From assembly GCA_021234155.1 (NCBI GenBank), contig JAJEKV010000080.1:4549508-4613507 (forward strand): a stretch of DNA of 64,000 nt, in the 5' to 3' direction. The position numbers and the translations under genes were made by a program. The notes under the pieces are model-generated. The model was not told the origin of the DNA. It saw only the letters and a list, made by a program, of their open reading frames with translations, and did not search any database. This document shows, piece by piece, positions 45,110-57,889 of this stretch; position 1 is the stretch's first letter; every line of letters begins with the position of its first letter. This DNA comes from Isoetes taiwanensis. Its lineage: Eukaryota; Streptophyta; Lycopodiopsida; Isoetales; Isoetaceae.

Positions 45110-46844
45110 CTATGATATTCCTTTGCTGGTAGCCATCCCCTGTCCCAGTGGGGGAAGATCAGATGCTGCAGACTGGTGAAAGAATGGGCAGATTGGATGA
45201 GGTCCCAAATGAACCTTGGGCGGGAGACCGGGTGGCGTTTGGTCATTTTGCACATCAATTGGGAGTTGTCCAGGTAAGGCCTCCCATAGCTGGTGCACTT
45301 CTGCCATGTCAAACCCCTCCACTGGTCCCATATCTGGATGATAGTCTTCTCCAGCCTGCTCCTGGCCTGCTGTAAGGTCTTCAACATGTACCCTCCCAAA
45401 CCTGGTACATTCTTGGCCTGGCCTAACCTTCTCCTGGTCAAAGGGCCAGATACCAGTGGCCCTAAAACCTGCCTTGATGTTGTGGGGTGTTAGGCCGCAT
45501 GCAATTGATTGTGAAATCAATTCTGCTATCTCCTCCCTCTTTGGTTCTGCCCTCCCTTTGCTAACCATGTAGGCAGCTCTAAGCCTCTTGAATGATGCCT
45601 TGAAAGGGGCAAAGCATGCCACATCTAGAGGTTGAAGTCTATTAGATGTGTGCGGAGGCAATAAAGCAAAGTGAATGCCCTTCTCTCTTGCTGCCAATAT
45701 GACTTCCCGGATCTACATGGTGCCATGACCATCCAAAATGATAAGGTGAGGCTGATCACGGGGATACACCACACACAGAACTCTTGCTGCAAAATGTAGC
45801 TGACCATGATTTAAAAGCAGTTACGATGTCATCCAAGCGAAGATTGGACAGCTGAATGGCACCTTCTTCACATCTTGCAATGTTGTCCTGCCTCATGCGA
45901 TTACCTTTAAAATATACATGTTGGGGATCCTATACCCCTCGGCATTAATACAAACCAAAATTGTAACCCATTCCACGTGTTCATGACTACCTCATTCACC
46001 CTATTCCCCTTCCTAGCTATGATTTTCAGCCCCTTCACTTTCCACACAATTCCGGTCTCATCGGCGTTCCATATCCTTGAGGTTTGGGAAGGCAAACTTC
46101 AAAGATAAATCTGCTTAAGCCCTGGCATAGAAGTTGTCGAGGTTCTCACGGGTCATGGCACGGGCCCCAGCCACATCTAGGGTTTACGGACTCCACGAGC
46201 AACCGGTGTCTTTGCTTAAAGAGCTTCCACCACTTGCGCACAGTACTCGGATATACCACAAGACCCCCACCGCTCTAGCCATCTCTGCGCCTTTTCCTTG
46301 GCCGGTGATAGTGTAACCCCATCCCTTGCTTTCGCCTGCTAAAGGCCCAATTAATGAGCTCCTCCTCTTGGAGAGTTGTCAATATTTATGGATGGTTTGT
46401 TTGCTTGTGGCTTGTTAGACCATATAGCCAATCCACGATTGTGGACTCACGGTATACGGACCTCCTAGATGCCTCTCTAATCCGAAATGCCAAGTTAAAC
46501 ACCTCTTCGAGGATATCGAGCATTTGCTCCTCTGTCCATTGACCTCTCTTACTTTCGGCCTCCTTGGCATTGGGTGGTAGCGGCCTTAGCCCTGTGGTGC
46601 CCTCCTCTTTGTCTTGGGTGCGCAGACCCTCTTAGATGATCTTGGGTCTCCCGGTACCTCTTTCACATCGGATTCTCTTCATGCCCTCATCGAAACCATG
46701 GCTACCTTCGTGCTCTTCACAGCCTCCTCTCGAGAACATATGAACTATGAAAGGAGGGCAAGATTTTATGTCCATGGAAGCCATAGCGGGAGTCGGAGAA
46801 TTGAATTCAGAAGAATGCAATCGAGTGCTAGTTTTGGGCGCCAA
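45110..46844 (-). pseudogene. pogo/Tigger-like (CENP-B-type) DDE transposase
   Basis: From N to C on the minus strand there is an N-terminal leader (46,844-46,632). Next comes a psq-type helix-turn-helix (SKRGQWTEEQMLDILEEVF, then STIVDWLYGLTS; about 46,560-46,420). A CENP-B-like second DNA-binding half follows (LQEEELINWAFSRRKQ, then KWWKLFKQRHRLLVES). The DDE domain has IWNADETGIV (first Asp; about 46,070), PHLIILDGHGTM (second Asp; about 45,740), and LLPPHTSNRLQPLDV with FRATGIWPFDQEKV (45,697-45,110), the conserved end of DDE_1. At least five stops and a few frameshifts break it. The order and full set of domains show it was once autonomous. Terminal repeats were not identified. Confidence 0.85.
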
Positions 46845-46849
46845 TTCAA

Positions 46850-47240
46850 ATCACCCGCATTGAATTCGTTTCAAATCAGCATGCTCGGGGTATTTTCTCC
46901 AGCACGGACGTGGTCATCCAGTGCACGAGTATGGTCACCCAGGGCGGTGCACGGACCTTCACTCACCGCGGCGGCCCCACTGCGAGCACGCGGTTGATGG
47001 GCCCCGTGGTGTCTCGGTTGATGAACCCGGATAATGACACCTGGCCACAAAACGACGGTACATAGACGCGAATACCCATGGCAGCATGACGATAAACCGC
47101 GAAGGGACGGGGGGCTGACCCATGCTCCGAGGTGGGGTCACGGCAGAGGGCGACCATACCCTAATAAACTTGGAGTAAGAATCACATTTTAGATAACTTG
47201 CTAGATACCAGTTCATGAATGTCACCTCTTCTGTATTTGC
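46850..47240. other. GC-rich stretch upstream of the pogo-like gene
   Basis: The stretch is GC-rich and CpG-containing, with overlapping short frames on both strands and no recognised domain. It may be the 5' part of the pogo element. Confidence 0.35.
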
Positions 47241-47498
47241 AAGAATAAAGTTACCTTATCCAAATACTTTACACCATCCTTTTGAAGTTTATGTGATGCA
47301 CATTGCACCACATTGCTAAGTTGGTGCAACAATTTGTATTGTAGGAAAAGCCACTCAACCCAAAGCTAGATTCCACCTAACTTTTTTGGGTCATTCTCCT
47401 AGGATATAATCTCTCTCCTCTTGTGAGCCCGCAAGACAAAGTTCTAACCCAGTTTGACCGGGAACAATTGTCAGCTCGTCTAACGAACAACAAGCCGC

Positions 47499-47580
47499 CT
47501 AAAGGTTTTTTTTTTTTTTTTTTTTTTTTCTCTCTCTCTCTCTCTTTTTAAGGGATTGGGGGGGAGGGGGAGGGAGGAGA
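47499..47580 (+). repeat. T27-(CT)n tract followed by G-quadruplex motif
   Basis: A long T-run passes into about nine CT repeats, then into four G-runs (GGG, seven G, five G, GGG between 47,552 and 47,574) that satisfy the canonical G-quadruplex pattern on the plus strand. The G-run corresponds in position to the conserved G-run of the satellite unit that aligns just downstream. Confidence 0.7.
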
Positions 47581-48060
47581 GGTGCTATGGCACCCTCCTA
47601 AATCGGATTCAAAAAGGATTTGGAACCCTATCATCACGTATGAAGAGGGTCTCGATGCCAAAAGATGGATCCTTAAAAACCCTCATGAAGCAGATTTCCA
47701 TTAAACTCTTCTACCGAGGGTCTTAACAGTGAACGACCAACTTCCTGGAATTGTAGAGTGAATTTGACAATGAAATCAGAATGTTGACATTACCCTAGAG
47801 ACCAAGTTTTATAGGCAAAAAACTACTGCTTGGCCAAGAAGCGCCAAAGGAGCTCATGTCCAACACACTTGTACATAGTCAATTGGCCTAGGTGGCATTT
47901 GCAAATTAATGTTTGGTGAGGCGTCTGTTTTTCTTCTTTAGAAAAAACCGATCATGTAACTTGGCCCCTAAGGTAATATTGAAGTTTTGGATGACATGAG
48001 CAAAGTCGAATTGCTATTCCGGAGTCATCATCCTGCCGTTTTCTATCACTTAACAAAGAA
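47580..48060 (+). repeat. Diverged single copy of the satellite unit (partial)
   Basis: Collinear matches to the array unit include CACCCTCCTAAAT (array CCTAAAATCC), CGAGGGTCTTAACAG, GAATTTGACAATG, GACATTACCCTAGAGACCAAG, AAGAAGCGCCAAAG, CACTTGTACATAGTCAATTGG with CCTAG, AACCGATCATGTAACTTG and ATTGCTATTCCGGAG. All occur in the same order and orientation as in the array. The copy is AT-richer and clearly older or differently evolved. It is not tandem. Confidence 0.8.
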
Positions 48061-48430
48061 CATGCAAATAAGCTTTAAAAAGTGGCTTTTGGCTGACAAA
48101 CTGTAACTTTATGACAGTTGGGCTTTAAGTTCGATAAATTTTAATGTTTTTTCAAAGTTTTTGCTCTATATTCACTTCTATATTTCTTCTAGACTGACTT
48201 GCTCACTATGAATAGCGTGTACAAACTAGAATGCCTGTAGTGTTTTTGGATAATTTTCTATTTTACCTATGAATGCTAATGCAGTGATAATCTACTATGT
48301 TTGGTTTTCTCAGATATGTGCTATGATTCTTACTTAATTAACACTTGGTTCTTATTTGTATCTCTACAAGCTTGCATACATATGTACGAAGTCAAATGTT
48401 TATAGCAAAGTGTGTTAAACATGCATATAG

Positions 48431-48610
48431 CTCCTCCATGCTGACATTTTGTGGCAACAACATTACTTTGGGGACCAAGTTTCATGGGCAGAAGACCACC
48501 CCTTGGCTAAGAAGTTCCATGCATGGTACTATACATTGTAGCTATAGCCTATTGTTATAGCTCTTCTATGTTGTCATTTTGTGACAACAACATTACTTTG
48601 AGGACGGAAC
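48431..48610 (+). repeat. Two further satellite-derived pieces, 120 bp apart
   Basis: GGCAACAACATTACTTTGGG followed by GACCAAGTTTCATGG and GCAGAAGACCACCCC matches the array segment around GACCAAGTTCCGTGG. A second, shorter copy begins exactly 120 bp later (GACAACAACATTACTTTGAG). Confidence 0.75.
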
Positions 48611-48627
48611 TTGCGAAAAAATGAACG

Positions 48628-48948
48628 TTGAGCGCTCAGAGTTCAGCGCCTGGCTCCAGGGAGAATTCCCTAACCCTGATGGATGAGGCTTTGCTTGAAG
48701 CTGTTCTCCAGGGGTTGGGAATTACTAACATCCCCCTGGAACTACAGGATTCCTTAGTTGTTTTAGAAAATTTGATCACCAATGCAGTCGAATCTCAATC
48801 TAGAATAGGCTTTTGCAGGTTTGGGCTTAGTTCTTTCTTCTTGTGTATTCTTTGTTTTGATAGATCAGGTTCCTTAAGAGTTGCAGCCCACAATTCTCAG
48901 CCGTACCTAGCCCTGGGAACAGATTTGAACGTAATCTTTTTACTATGA
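48628..48948 (+). other. Unrecognised 106-codon ORF before the retroelement ORF1
   Basis: The N-terminal half (SLTLMDEALLEAVLQGLG, then ITNIPLELQDSLVVLENL) looks coding. It starts immediately downstream of the satellite-derived pieces and is on the same strand as the ORF1 relic that follows. It may be the start of that element. Confidence 0.3.
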
Positions 48949-49338
48949 GCGCTCCTCTGGAATTCGGGATCGAACCAATCTTCCACTAGGCGACATTTTT
49001 CGACCTCCAGCCATCCCAACATATCAGAGATCTTGACATGGTGGTTTGGAGGTTTCTAGTCTCTAATTAGTGCACTTCTTGGGCCTTGTGCCAGATCTAG
49101 GGGGCCTGTCAGGGTAGGGTCAGGTTTGAATTTCTAGGATCTGCATTCTCTGAGATTTTCTGAGTACGGCCTGTCAAATCTTGGGCAAACTTCTTCTTGG
49201 GGAAAGGAAGGAGTTATCATTGGCAGTTACTTCCCTTTGGGGGAGTGAAGGGGGAAGATCCGTCGTCTCGATAACGGTTGCTCTTTCTGCCCGATTCGGT
49301 CTACGTGGAGAACTCTACGCCTTGAAAGCTTCTGAGAC

Positions 49339-50808
49339 ATGAGAACCAAGGCGAGCACCTCAGTTCCGCACAGCAACAAGGAAGATGACGAATGGAATCA
49401 GATTTTCTGGTTGGATAGCAAGAATGATAAAGCTTGGGGGATTCTGAAAGAGCTGTATACGGGGTTGGAGATTATAAAAGACCAGTAGAAGGCAATAGCC
49501 TTTTGCATGGGAGTGCATGAAGAAGTCAGAATACTGGCATGCAGGAAAAAGATGGAGATCATTGATAAAGACTATATGAATGGAAGGGCCAACGATAGAA
49601 ATTGGGTATGGAATACCTTTGGCTACATGCAGGAATTAGACAACACCCTCTACAAGCTTATTACAGTTAAACAGGGACACACTGAGACAGATTGCTGCAG
49701 CCTCAAAAATAGTATTTTCAGGGCCTACATGAACGAGCTGTTAGCAAAAGTTAAGAACCTAATCATTCAATGGGATGGGCTAAGAGAGAATTCAAATGCG
49801 AGTATTAGACTCATAAGGAGGTGGGAAGAAGCCGAGGACCATGTCATCGAAAGGCACAGGAAAACTTTTAGGCAAGGTCTAGTTTTGAACGAACCCCTGG
49901 AAGGGATTTCAACATCCCTTGAGGTTTATCAGCTAAGGAGCAAAAAATCGGCAAAAGCATATAAAATCAAGGACTCCAACGGATTCTTTAATCCGGAAGA
50001 GGTGAATTCTTGCGACTGTGGGAACTGTGAGGAGGTCAGGCTCTCTGTGCTGAATGTGCCAAAAACGAAGATCGGAGAGAACAAAATTAGCAACTCCATC
50101 CCGATAGTCGGCAAGAATGACAAAATAAAAGGTCCACCTTCTCTTCCCTCATATAAAAATATTCTTATGAATGATAGACCTTCTGTTTCTCAACCGACTA
50201 ACCCAGGAAATCAGAATACAGTCAGTGGAGAATTTATAGATTTGTTTGGAGTTTTGGATTCTTCTGCTACTGACATGTTTTCCAGGAATGCTATTCTTAT
50301 ACATTTCCCGCGTATGTGCCCAAATCAAGGGGAAATTAAGAATTGGATTACTAAATCCCAGCACATCCCTATCCTTTCTATTCTTAAGCTGAATAAGAAG
50401 ACCTTTCAAATCATCTGTAGAGACGAGATCTATGTCAAGCAAATTCTAAGGAGGAAGTTGGATTTCATTAACAATGATCCTTTTTACATTATGAATTGGT
50501 CTCCCAATTTCATACTGGGCACGGTGGAGGAAATTCAAACTTCTACTTGGTTCTCTTTCCCGAATCTCCCCCCTGCCTTTTGGACTCGATCCCATTTAAA
50601 TACCCTGTGTGAATCTCTAGGGGAGGTCCTCGAAATCATCATTCCCCAAATAAACTTCCACTCGGTTTGTATATCTAAGAGGATCAACTCCGACTAGAAG
50701 AAGAAGATTAAGATCAGAGTCAAGGCCGATGAATTCCTGGATCTCACTATTAACTATTCTAAGTGGCCGATCCAAGAGTGTGACGTTCCAGGGAAATATA
50801 CGCCATAA
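49339..50808 (+). pseudogene. Retroelement ORF1-like gene with DUF4283-type domain, two stops
   Basis: A single frame runs from an ATG at 49,339 to TAA at about 50,806, interrupted by TAG at 49,486 and TAG at 50,695. The N-terminal half is charged and alpha-helical. The C-terminal half has AILIHFPRMCPNQGEIKNWI, FQIICRDEIYVKQILRRKL, FYIMNWSPNF and WFSFPNLPPAFWTRSHL with CESLG. This follows the pattern of the RRM-like DUF4283 domain at the front of plant LINE ORF1 proteins (FF-V-F, W-P-F, W-R-LPxLP-xxW, LG). No CCHC knuckle or RT was found downstream. The frame is otherwise intact over about 490 codons, so it was disabled recently, or the stops are sequence errors. Confidence 0.5.
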
Positions 50809-50822
50809 ATACGTATATTTCC
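50792..50822. repeat. 11-bp perfect inverted repeat
   Basis: GGAAATATACG and CGTATATTTCC are separated by 9 nt and overlap the end of the ORF1-like frame. It could mark an element end or be incidental. Confidence 0.6.
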
Positions 50823-50999
50823 AGGCCCGTCACTATACAAGTCTACCTTCATAGCCTTGTACCATAGATCACACTCACCCCGCGTTTTGGTCCACTGTTG
50901 AAAGGTATGGTTTTCTTAGGTCCACATGTTCTTTATTCAGAGATTTCAAAAAAACCTACATGTAGATATGTGGACGTGTGGTTTTACTAACTAACGGTG

Positions 51000-51380
51000 T
51001 TGTTTTTTAAGTGGACAAGGAACGTTCACTGTTATTTTTTTAAGGAGCTGTGGTTTTTGTTTTTTTAGGACGTGTGGTTTTTTAAGGAGGTATGTTTTTT
51101 GTTAAAAGAACTGTGGTTTTTTCTTTTGAGGTAGTGGTGTTTTCAAGGAGGTGTAGTTTTTGGAGGTGTGGTTTATAAGTAAGTGTAGTTTTTTTTAAGG
51201 AGCTGTGGTCTTTGTTTTTTAGGACGTGTGGTTTTTTAAGGAGGTATGTTTTTTGTTAAAGGAACGGTGGTTTTTTCTTTTGAGGTGGTGATGTTTCTAA
51301 GGAGGTGCGGTTTATAAGTAAGTGTAGTTTTTAAGGAGGTTTTTTCTAAAGGATGTATGGTTCTCTAAAGGGATGTGGTA
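51000..51380. repeat. G/T-rich tandem repeat (18-20 bp within ~155 bp)
   Basis: GTGGTTTTTTAAGGAGGT-like units recur throughout, and a ~155-bp higher-order unit (51,047 and about 51,203) is duplicated. The strong strand asymmetry (G and T on plus) persists over the whole block. Confidence 0.75.
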
Positions 51381-51655
51381 TTTTAAGGTTCTTTATAGCC
51401 AATTTTGTAAGCATCATTATACAATCATTGCACTGCTTCCATCCATATGACACCCCATAAAGTATTCATATATGTTGTCATTACATGCCATGTGTAAAAA
51501 TGCAATATCTCATCTATTGTCCCTCTACCCCTTATGCTTATAGAAAACTAGAATGCAAAGGCATTATGAAGATCCCAAAATTGAATTGAACTGAATTTAA
51601 CTTTAACATCCATGGGGACCAACAAGTCTATCAGATCCAAGGGCGGCAAGGCAAG

Positions 51656-51804
<149 letters not shown>

Positions 51805-52056
51805 GAAGTGAAGTGAAGTGAAGTGTTTATTACGTCTTGTTGAGACCTATCAGGTCTATAAGACGAGTAACATTACATCAAAATTGTCACCAACACCATC
51901 CTGCGTAGGTACTTGCTCTCACTCTCCGGTCCTCGTTAATACTACAATCACTAGCAATTTCATCTCTCTCCTAGAATGTCCTTCTCGTCTCTCCAATTAC
52001 ATCAAATACAAAATGACATAGGACTTTAGTAGGAAGCTCAAACAATTCTAGCGGTG

Positions 52057-55000
52057 TCAGCGCCGCACCCCCAATGATATCGTGTATATCTTCATAAGCT
52101 GAAAGCGATATAACAAATGTGACTTTTCATCCTCTATTTTTGCATCCCCACACATCTCACATATGCGGTGTTCCGTGGTATCTTGTGCCACCGCCTGTCT
52201 CTCTACCTTCAAGTAATGCGAGCTAAGTCTCATGCGGGCTAACACATAATGCGAAATGCGGGGAAACATCATCCAACGGATACTTAGCTTCCCCAAGTTG
52301 AGGGTTTATGGCGAGTTCGATAGAACAACATTTTGGTCTCGGTGCTCTCCAAAGCTTGTCACATACCCGTCGCCCATTCCAATTCTTGTATATCAGCTTT
52401 GCTACCTTCCAGTTCCTCCATCCTCAAGTTTCACTTTGCTAACCAGACTTCGGCATCATGGTACCATCCCCTATCCTTACTAGCCTGCATGGCAATGTGA
52501 GGTAAGCGATCTCCCTCCATACAACGGACTTTAGCCAGATATGATGCGAACCGCACGATAGCCTCACCTTCTAAGGGAAGCAAACCCCCTTCTGAGAGCA
52601 TCATAGCATAGGGTGTTTGAAGTTTAACCCCAAGTTCTGAGCATAAAAACTTTTTTTGCAGCTTCTCAATGGTCAACCATAGATTGGCCGTGAGGCTGGG
52701 GCCCCAAACTTCACAGCCATACAACACAACAGTCTGGACCAAAGTTTTAAAGAGCATTTTTTTCATAGGCCAATTCCACAAGTAACTTTTCCTGCACTGC
52801 TTTTGTAGTGCCCATAAAGCTTTCAGGCCATTGCTGTACCGCTGATCAATACATTTGTTCCATCTATAATTACTTTCAAAGATAATACCCAAGTATTTAA
52901 AAGATGTTACAGAATCCAAGGCGTGTCCTTTGTACTGAAACACATGTTTTGCTAAAGTACCCACCACCATAACTTTAGTTTTGGATATGTTTACCTCTAA
53001 TCTGTTTCTATCACAAAAATCGCCAATACTTCCAAATTAATCTGTCTAATCCTTGCTTCGTCCCTAGCTATGAGGACTACATCATCTGCATATAGCAAAA
53101 GTGAAATCACATGTTCAGCTAAAGGGGCTCCTGGACCCCCATGATACAAAACCCAATCCTCCAACTCATCAATGAAGATACCAAACAAGGTAGGAGAAAG
53201 TGGACATCCACAAGCTTTACTCCAATATTGCTATCTACACGTTCTTTGCAAATGTCGACCATGGACTAGATAGCTCCACGAACTTTAGTATATAGGTGGC
53301 CCGTGACTGATCGCAACTCAAAGGAACATTCAAAACTTCCATTCTAGCCCACAACTTATCCCTCGAAGACCGTATCAAAGCGCCTTAGTGTAATCTACAA
53401 ATGCCAAAAATAATGGTTTTTCTTCCCTTTAACATTTTCTCGATGGCGCATTAGTGTTACTAGTTGATCGTGGTGGAGTGAGATGGCCTAAAACCAGCTT
53501 GGCCCTTGGCCCTTGCCCCATTCCCCTCGCCCATGTACTCGGCTTTCTCTCCGTGATGGTAGCAAAGAGCTTAGCCCACATATTACTCACCATAATAGTG
53601 CGATAATTATTCACATCGATACATCTCCTCCTTTAAGCCTTTGGTACCACCCTATTGCCTTTGCCACTCAAAGGAAACCCTTGCACCATTACTTTGTTAA
53701 ACATGTTAGTGATATAACCCACCAGCGAGTCCCTGCCCATTTTACCATTTCGGCTACTAAACCAAAACTATCCATTTGCCTTACCATTGGCTAGTCGCTT
53801 TATACCATCAGAGATGTCATCTACACTAAACATGTTCATAGTGTCACCATTACTAGCCTGCACCATCAATGAATTCTGCATTCCTTCTTTATGATACAAC
53901 TTACGCACATGGTTAAGCAGAACATCATGTGGCAGCTCATTGCCTGGGTTTTTCCTAGCCTTCAGCCTATTCCAGAATTTTTTAGGACACTGTATCCAAT
54001 CCCAAAGAAACTTCTCTTGTCTAAGTTTAACATAAGCCCGTTTCTTTCTTCTGGTCAACTTTCTGTATGTAGCCAATTGTTCTTTCTTTTTTGCCTCTGG
54101 TGCATCAATAAATTGACGCCTTGCTTGTTTGCATTCGCTATCAAACCAAGAATTGCAGGGCAGTCCCTTTAATGCTCTATTAGATTGAAAACAAGATTGC
54201 GCTGCCTGTAACAAAGCCGCAGTAATGCAACTGCTCATACCAGTCACGTCTGTGTATTCCGATAGAACTATTCCTTCCATCGCTGCCTCAAACTTATCTT
54301 GCTTTCTGCTATCTATTCTGTAACCATATGCTGCCTGCCGGACATGTTCCTTTTGTGGAGTTGTCTTAACCAAAATAGAAAATAATAGAGGATGATGGTC
54401 TGATTCAGCTCTACCTTCCCCAATTTTAAAGTCACATAAATTAGCAATAGCATTTTCACTCCCAATTAAATAATCAACTACACTTCTCCCCTTACACGTG
54501 AATGCATCAGTGCCCGGGAATCTTTGCAATCCATTACAAATACGCAAGTCAAAACTCGAACACAATGCTAACAAAAGCTTACCCATTGAGGTTGCTCTGG
54601 TCGTATCCTTTGAGGACCGACTCCAACCTGAGACCTCCATTTCTTTATCATCCAGATCATCAAACCAGAGCGCTTCCCCTTCCTCCCGCATTATACGAGC
54701 TTGACCATTTGCAGTTCTCGCATTAAAGTCACCTGTTAGGATGACATCTCCTAGTGAAAGGTATTTTACTATATCTTGTTCAAGGTGGTGAAAAGGATCA
54801 TTTCCTTCTAGATCTGCCCTCTTATATGCCTTCTTATCCGTGGGCGCAAAATAGCATACTGCCACATATACCCTAGAGACCTCCCGCTGTATTTCAAGCC
54901 AGATGTATTGATTATGAGGATCCTTCTTTACTTCGTGTAGCATTGAAACACATCCTTTCCTAACATAGCATGCAATCCCTCCATTCCCCTTAGGCCCATT

Positions 55001-55192
55001 CCCAAATCTTGCATTCCAGAGAGAGGAAAACAACTGGAACCCATCTATTTCAGGCAAACCGCACTCTTCATGCTCGTGCGTTTCTACAAAACATACTGCA
55101 TCTAACTGATCTAAAAGAGGAGACATACCTTGAGCTTTCATGTCATTTAATTTATTAATGTTCCAGATACCAAACCTGAAGGCCTGTAATCC
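52057..55192 (-). pseudogene. LINE 1 ORF2: APE endonuclease and reverse transcriptase
   Basis: The first 475 codons are open. The frame opens at 55,192 directly after the ORF1 stop, and its first ATG is at 55,141. The APE domain shows FGIWNINKL, DAVCFVETHEHEE (catalytic Glu), ILTGDFNART (Asp/Asn) and RAESDHHPLLF (terminal SDH). The RT follows but is damaged. It shows NYRTIMVSNMWAKLFATI (53,592-53,530), the catalytic LLLYADDVVLIARD (about 53,110-53,065), SFKYLGIIFESNYRWNK and LFKTLVQTVVLYGCEVWG (52,970-52,431). A C-terminal HRICEMCGDAKIEDEKSHLL (about 52,180) is the Cys-His motif found at the end of many LINE ORF2 proteins. A stop near 53,767 and several frameshifts disable the RT. Confidence 0.85.
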
Positions 55193-56091
55193 CTATTGTT
55201 TCACAATCACTTTTCCCTTCCTCCAATATGCTTTCTTCTGAGTGGCTCTGGCTTCTTTAAATTTCTGAATTTCCAGCTTATGTGCTTTATATTGCTCCTT
55301 GGTAAAGTCCTCATTTATCCAGATATTCTTCCCCTTCAGCATTATCCTTTGTTTAATCACTTGCATCCTATCATTTCTGCTCAGAAACTTAATAATAACA
55401 TGCCGCGGCTTATTTCCTGCTTACCTATCCAGAATGCCTCACATATAGTTGGCTGGATCTCCAGATTCTCCTTCAAGAATGTCTCTACTATCTCTTGCGT
55501 GTTTTCTCCATCCTTTTCTTCCAATCCAACAATCCGAAGATTGTTTTTCCGCTCATGTCCCTCAATAATAGAGGTAATTCTTTCTTCCAAATTCTCATTC
55601 TCTCCCGCCATTTGTTCTGCCATGAGATGTTCTGCCACGTCAATTCTATTCGTTTCCTCTTGGGTTCTCAAAAGGTCCATTTCTGCCTTAAATTCTCTAC
55701 GTATCTTCTCTATCTCCTTCTCCAATTCTGTTGCCATCATTTTCTTCACCTCAGCCATTAGTTCCTGCCTCAGACTGCTCAGAAATTCTTGCATAAATGT
55801 TTGCTTAAAATATGTCAGCATTTCCCTGAAAGAATTCAACATTTCCAAATTACCTGAGGATTGAAACCCTAGATCCCCAGATTGCATTGTCGGATGCCAA
55901 GTCGGTTCATCCGGCCCTAATGCAGATGTCGCAGACCCTGAACCTGATGCTCCAGCCATTTTTGCAGATGCCGATGGAGGAGACCCACCATCGTTAGTGA
56001 CAGATTTGGAGCCATCAGATTTAGGGCTATTGTTAGACGAGGCTTTAGCCGAAGTTTTTGTGGTTCTAGGCGCTGCTCTGGTCGCATACAT
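55193..56091 (-). pseudogene. LINE 1 ORF1: coiled coil plus L1-type RRM
   Basis: The protein starts MYATRAAPRTTKTSAKASS (basic, Ser-rich). A predicted long coiled coil follows (about residues 90-185, e.g. LEKEIEKIRREFKAEMDLL), then RKNNLRIVGLEEKDGENTQ with VETFLKENLEI and EAFWIGKQ. These are the hallmarks of the RRM-like Transposase_22 domain of L1 ORF1p. One frameshift near 55,420 moves the C-terminal domain (VIIKFLSRNDRMQVIKQR, then FTKEQYKAHKLEIQKFKEA) to the ORF2 frame. It ends VIVKQ-TAG at 55,193. Such proteins bind LINE RNA as trimers and chaperone target-primed reverse transcription. Confidence 0.85.
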
Positions 56092-56155
56092 GATGAGAGA
56101 GAGAGAGAGAGAGGAGGTAACGATAGCAATCGCTCTGATGGAATCAATTTTTCAG

Positions 56156-57835
<1,680 letters not shown>

Positions 57836-57889
57836 GCTTTTTTATGCCTCAAATCCATTTTTTGAGCATATGCACATGATCTCAGGTCC

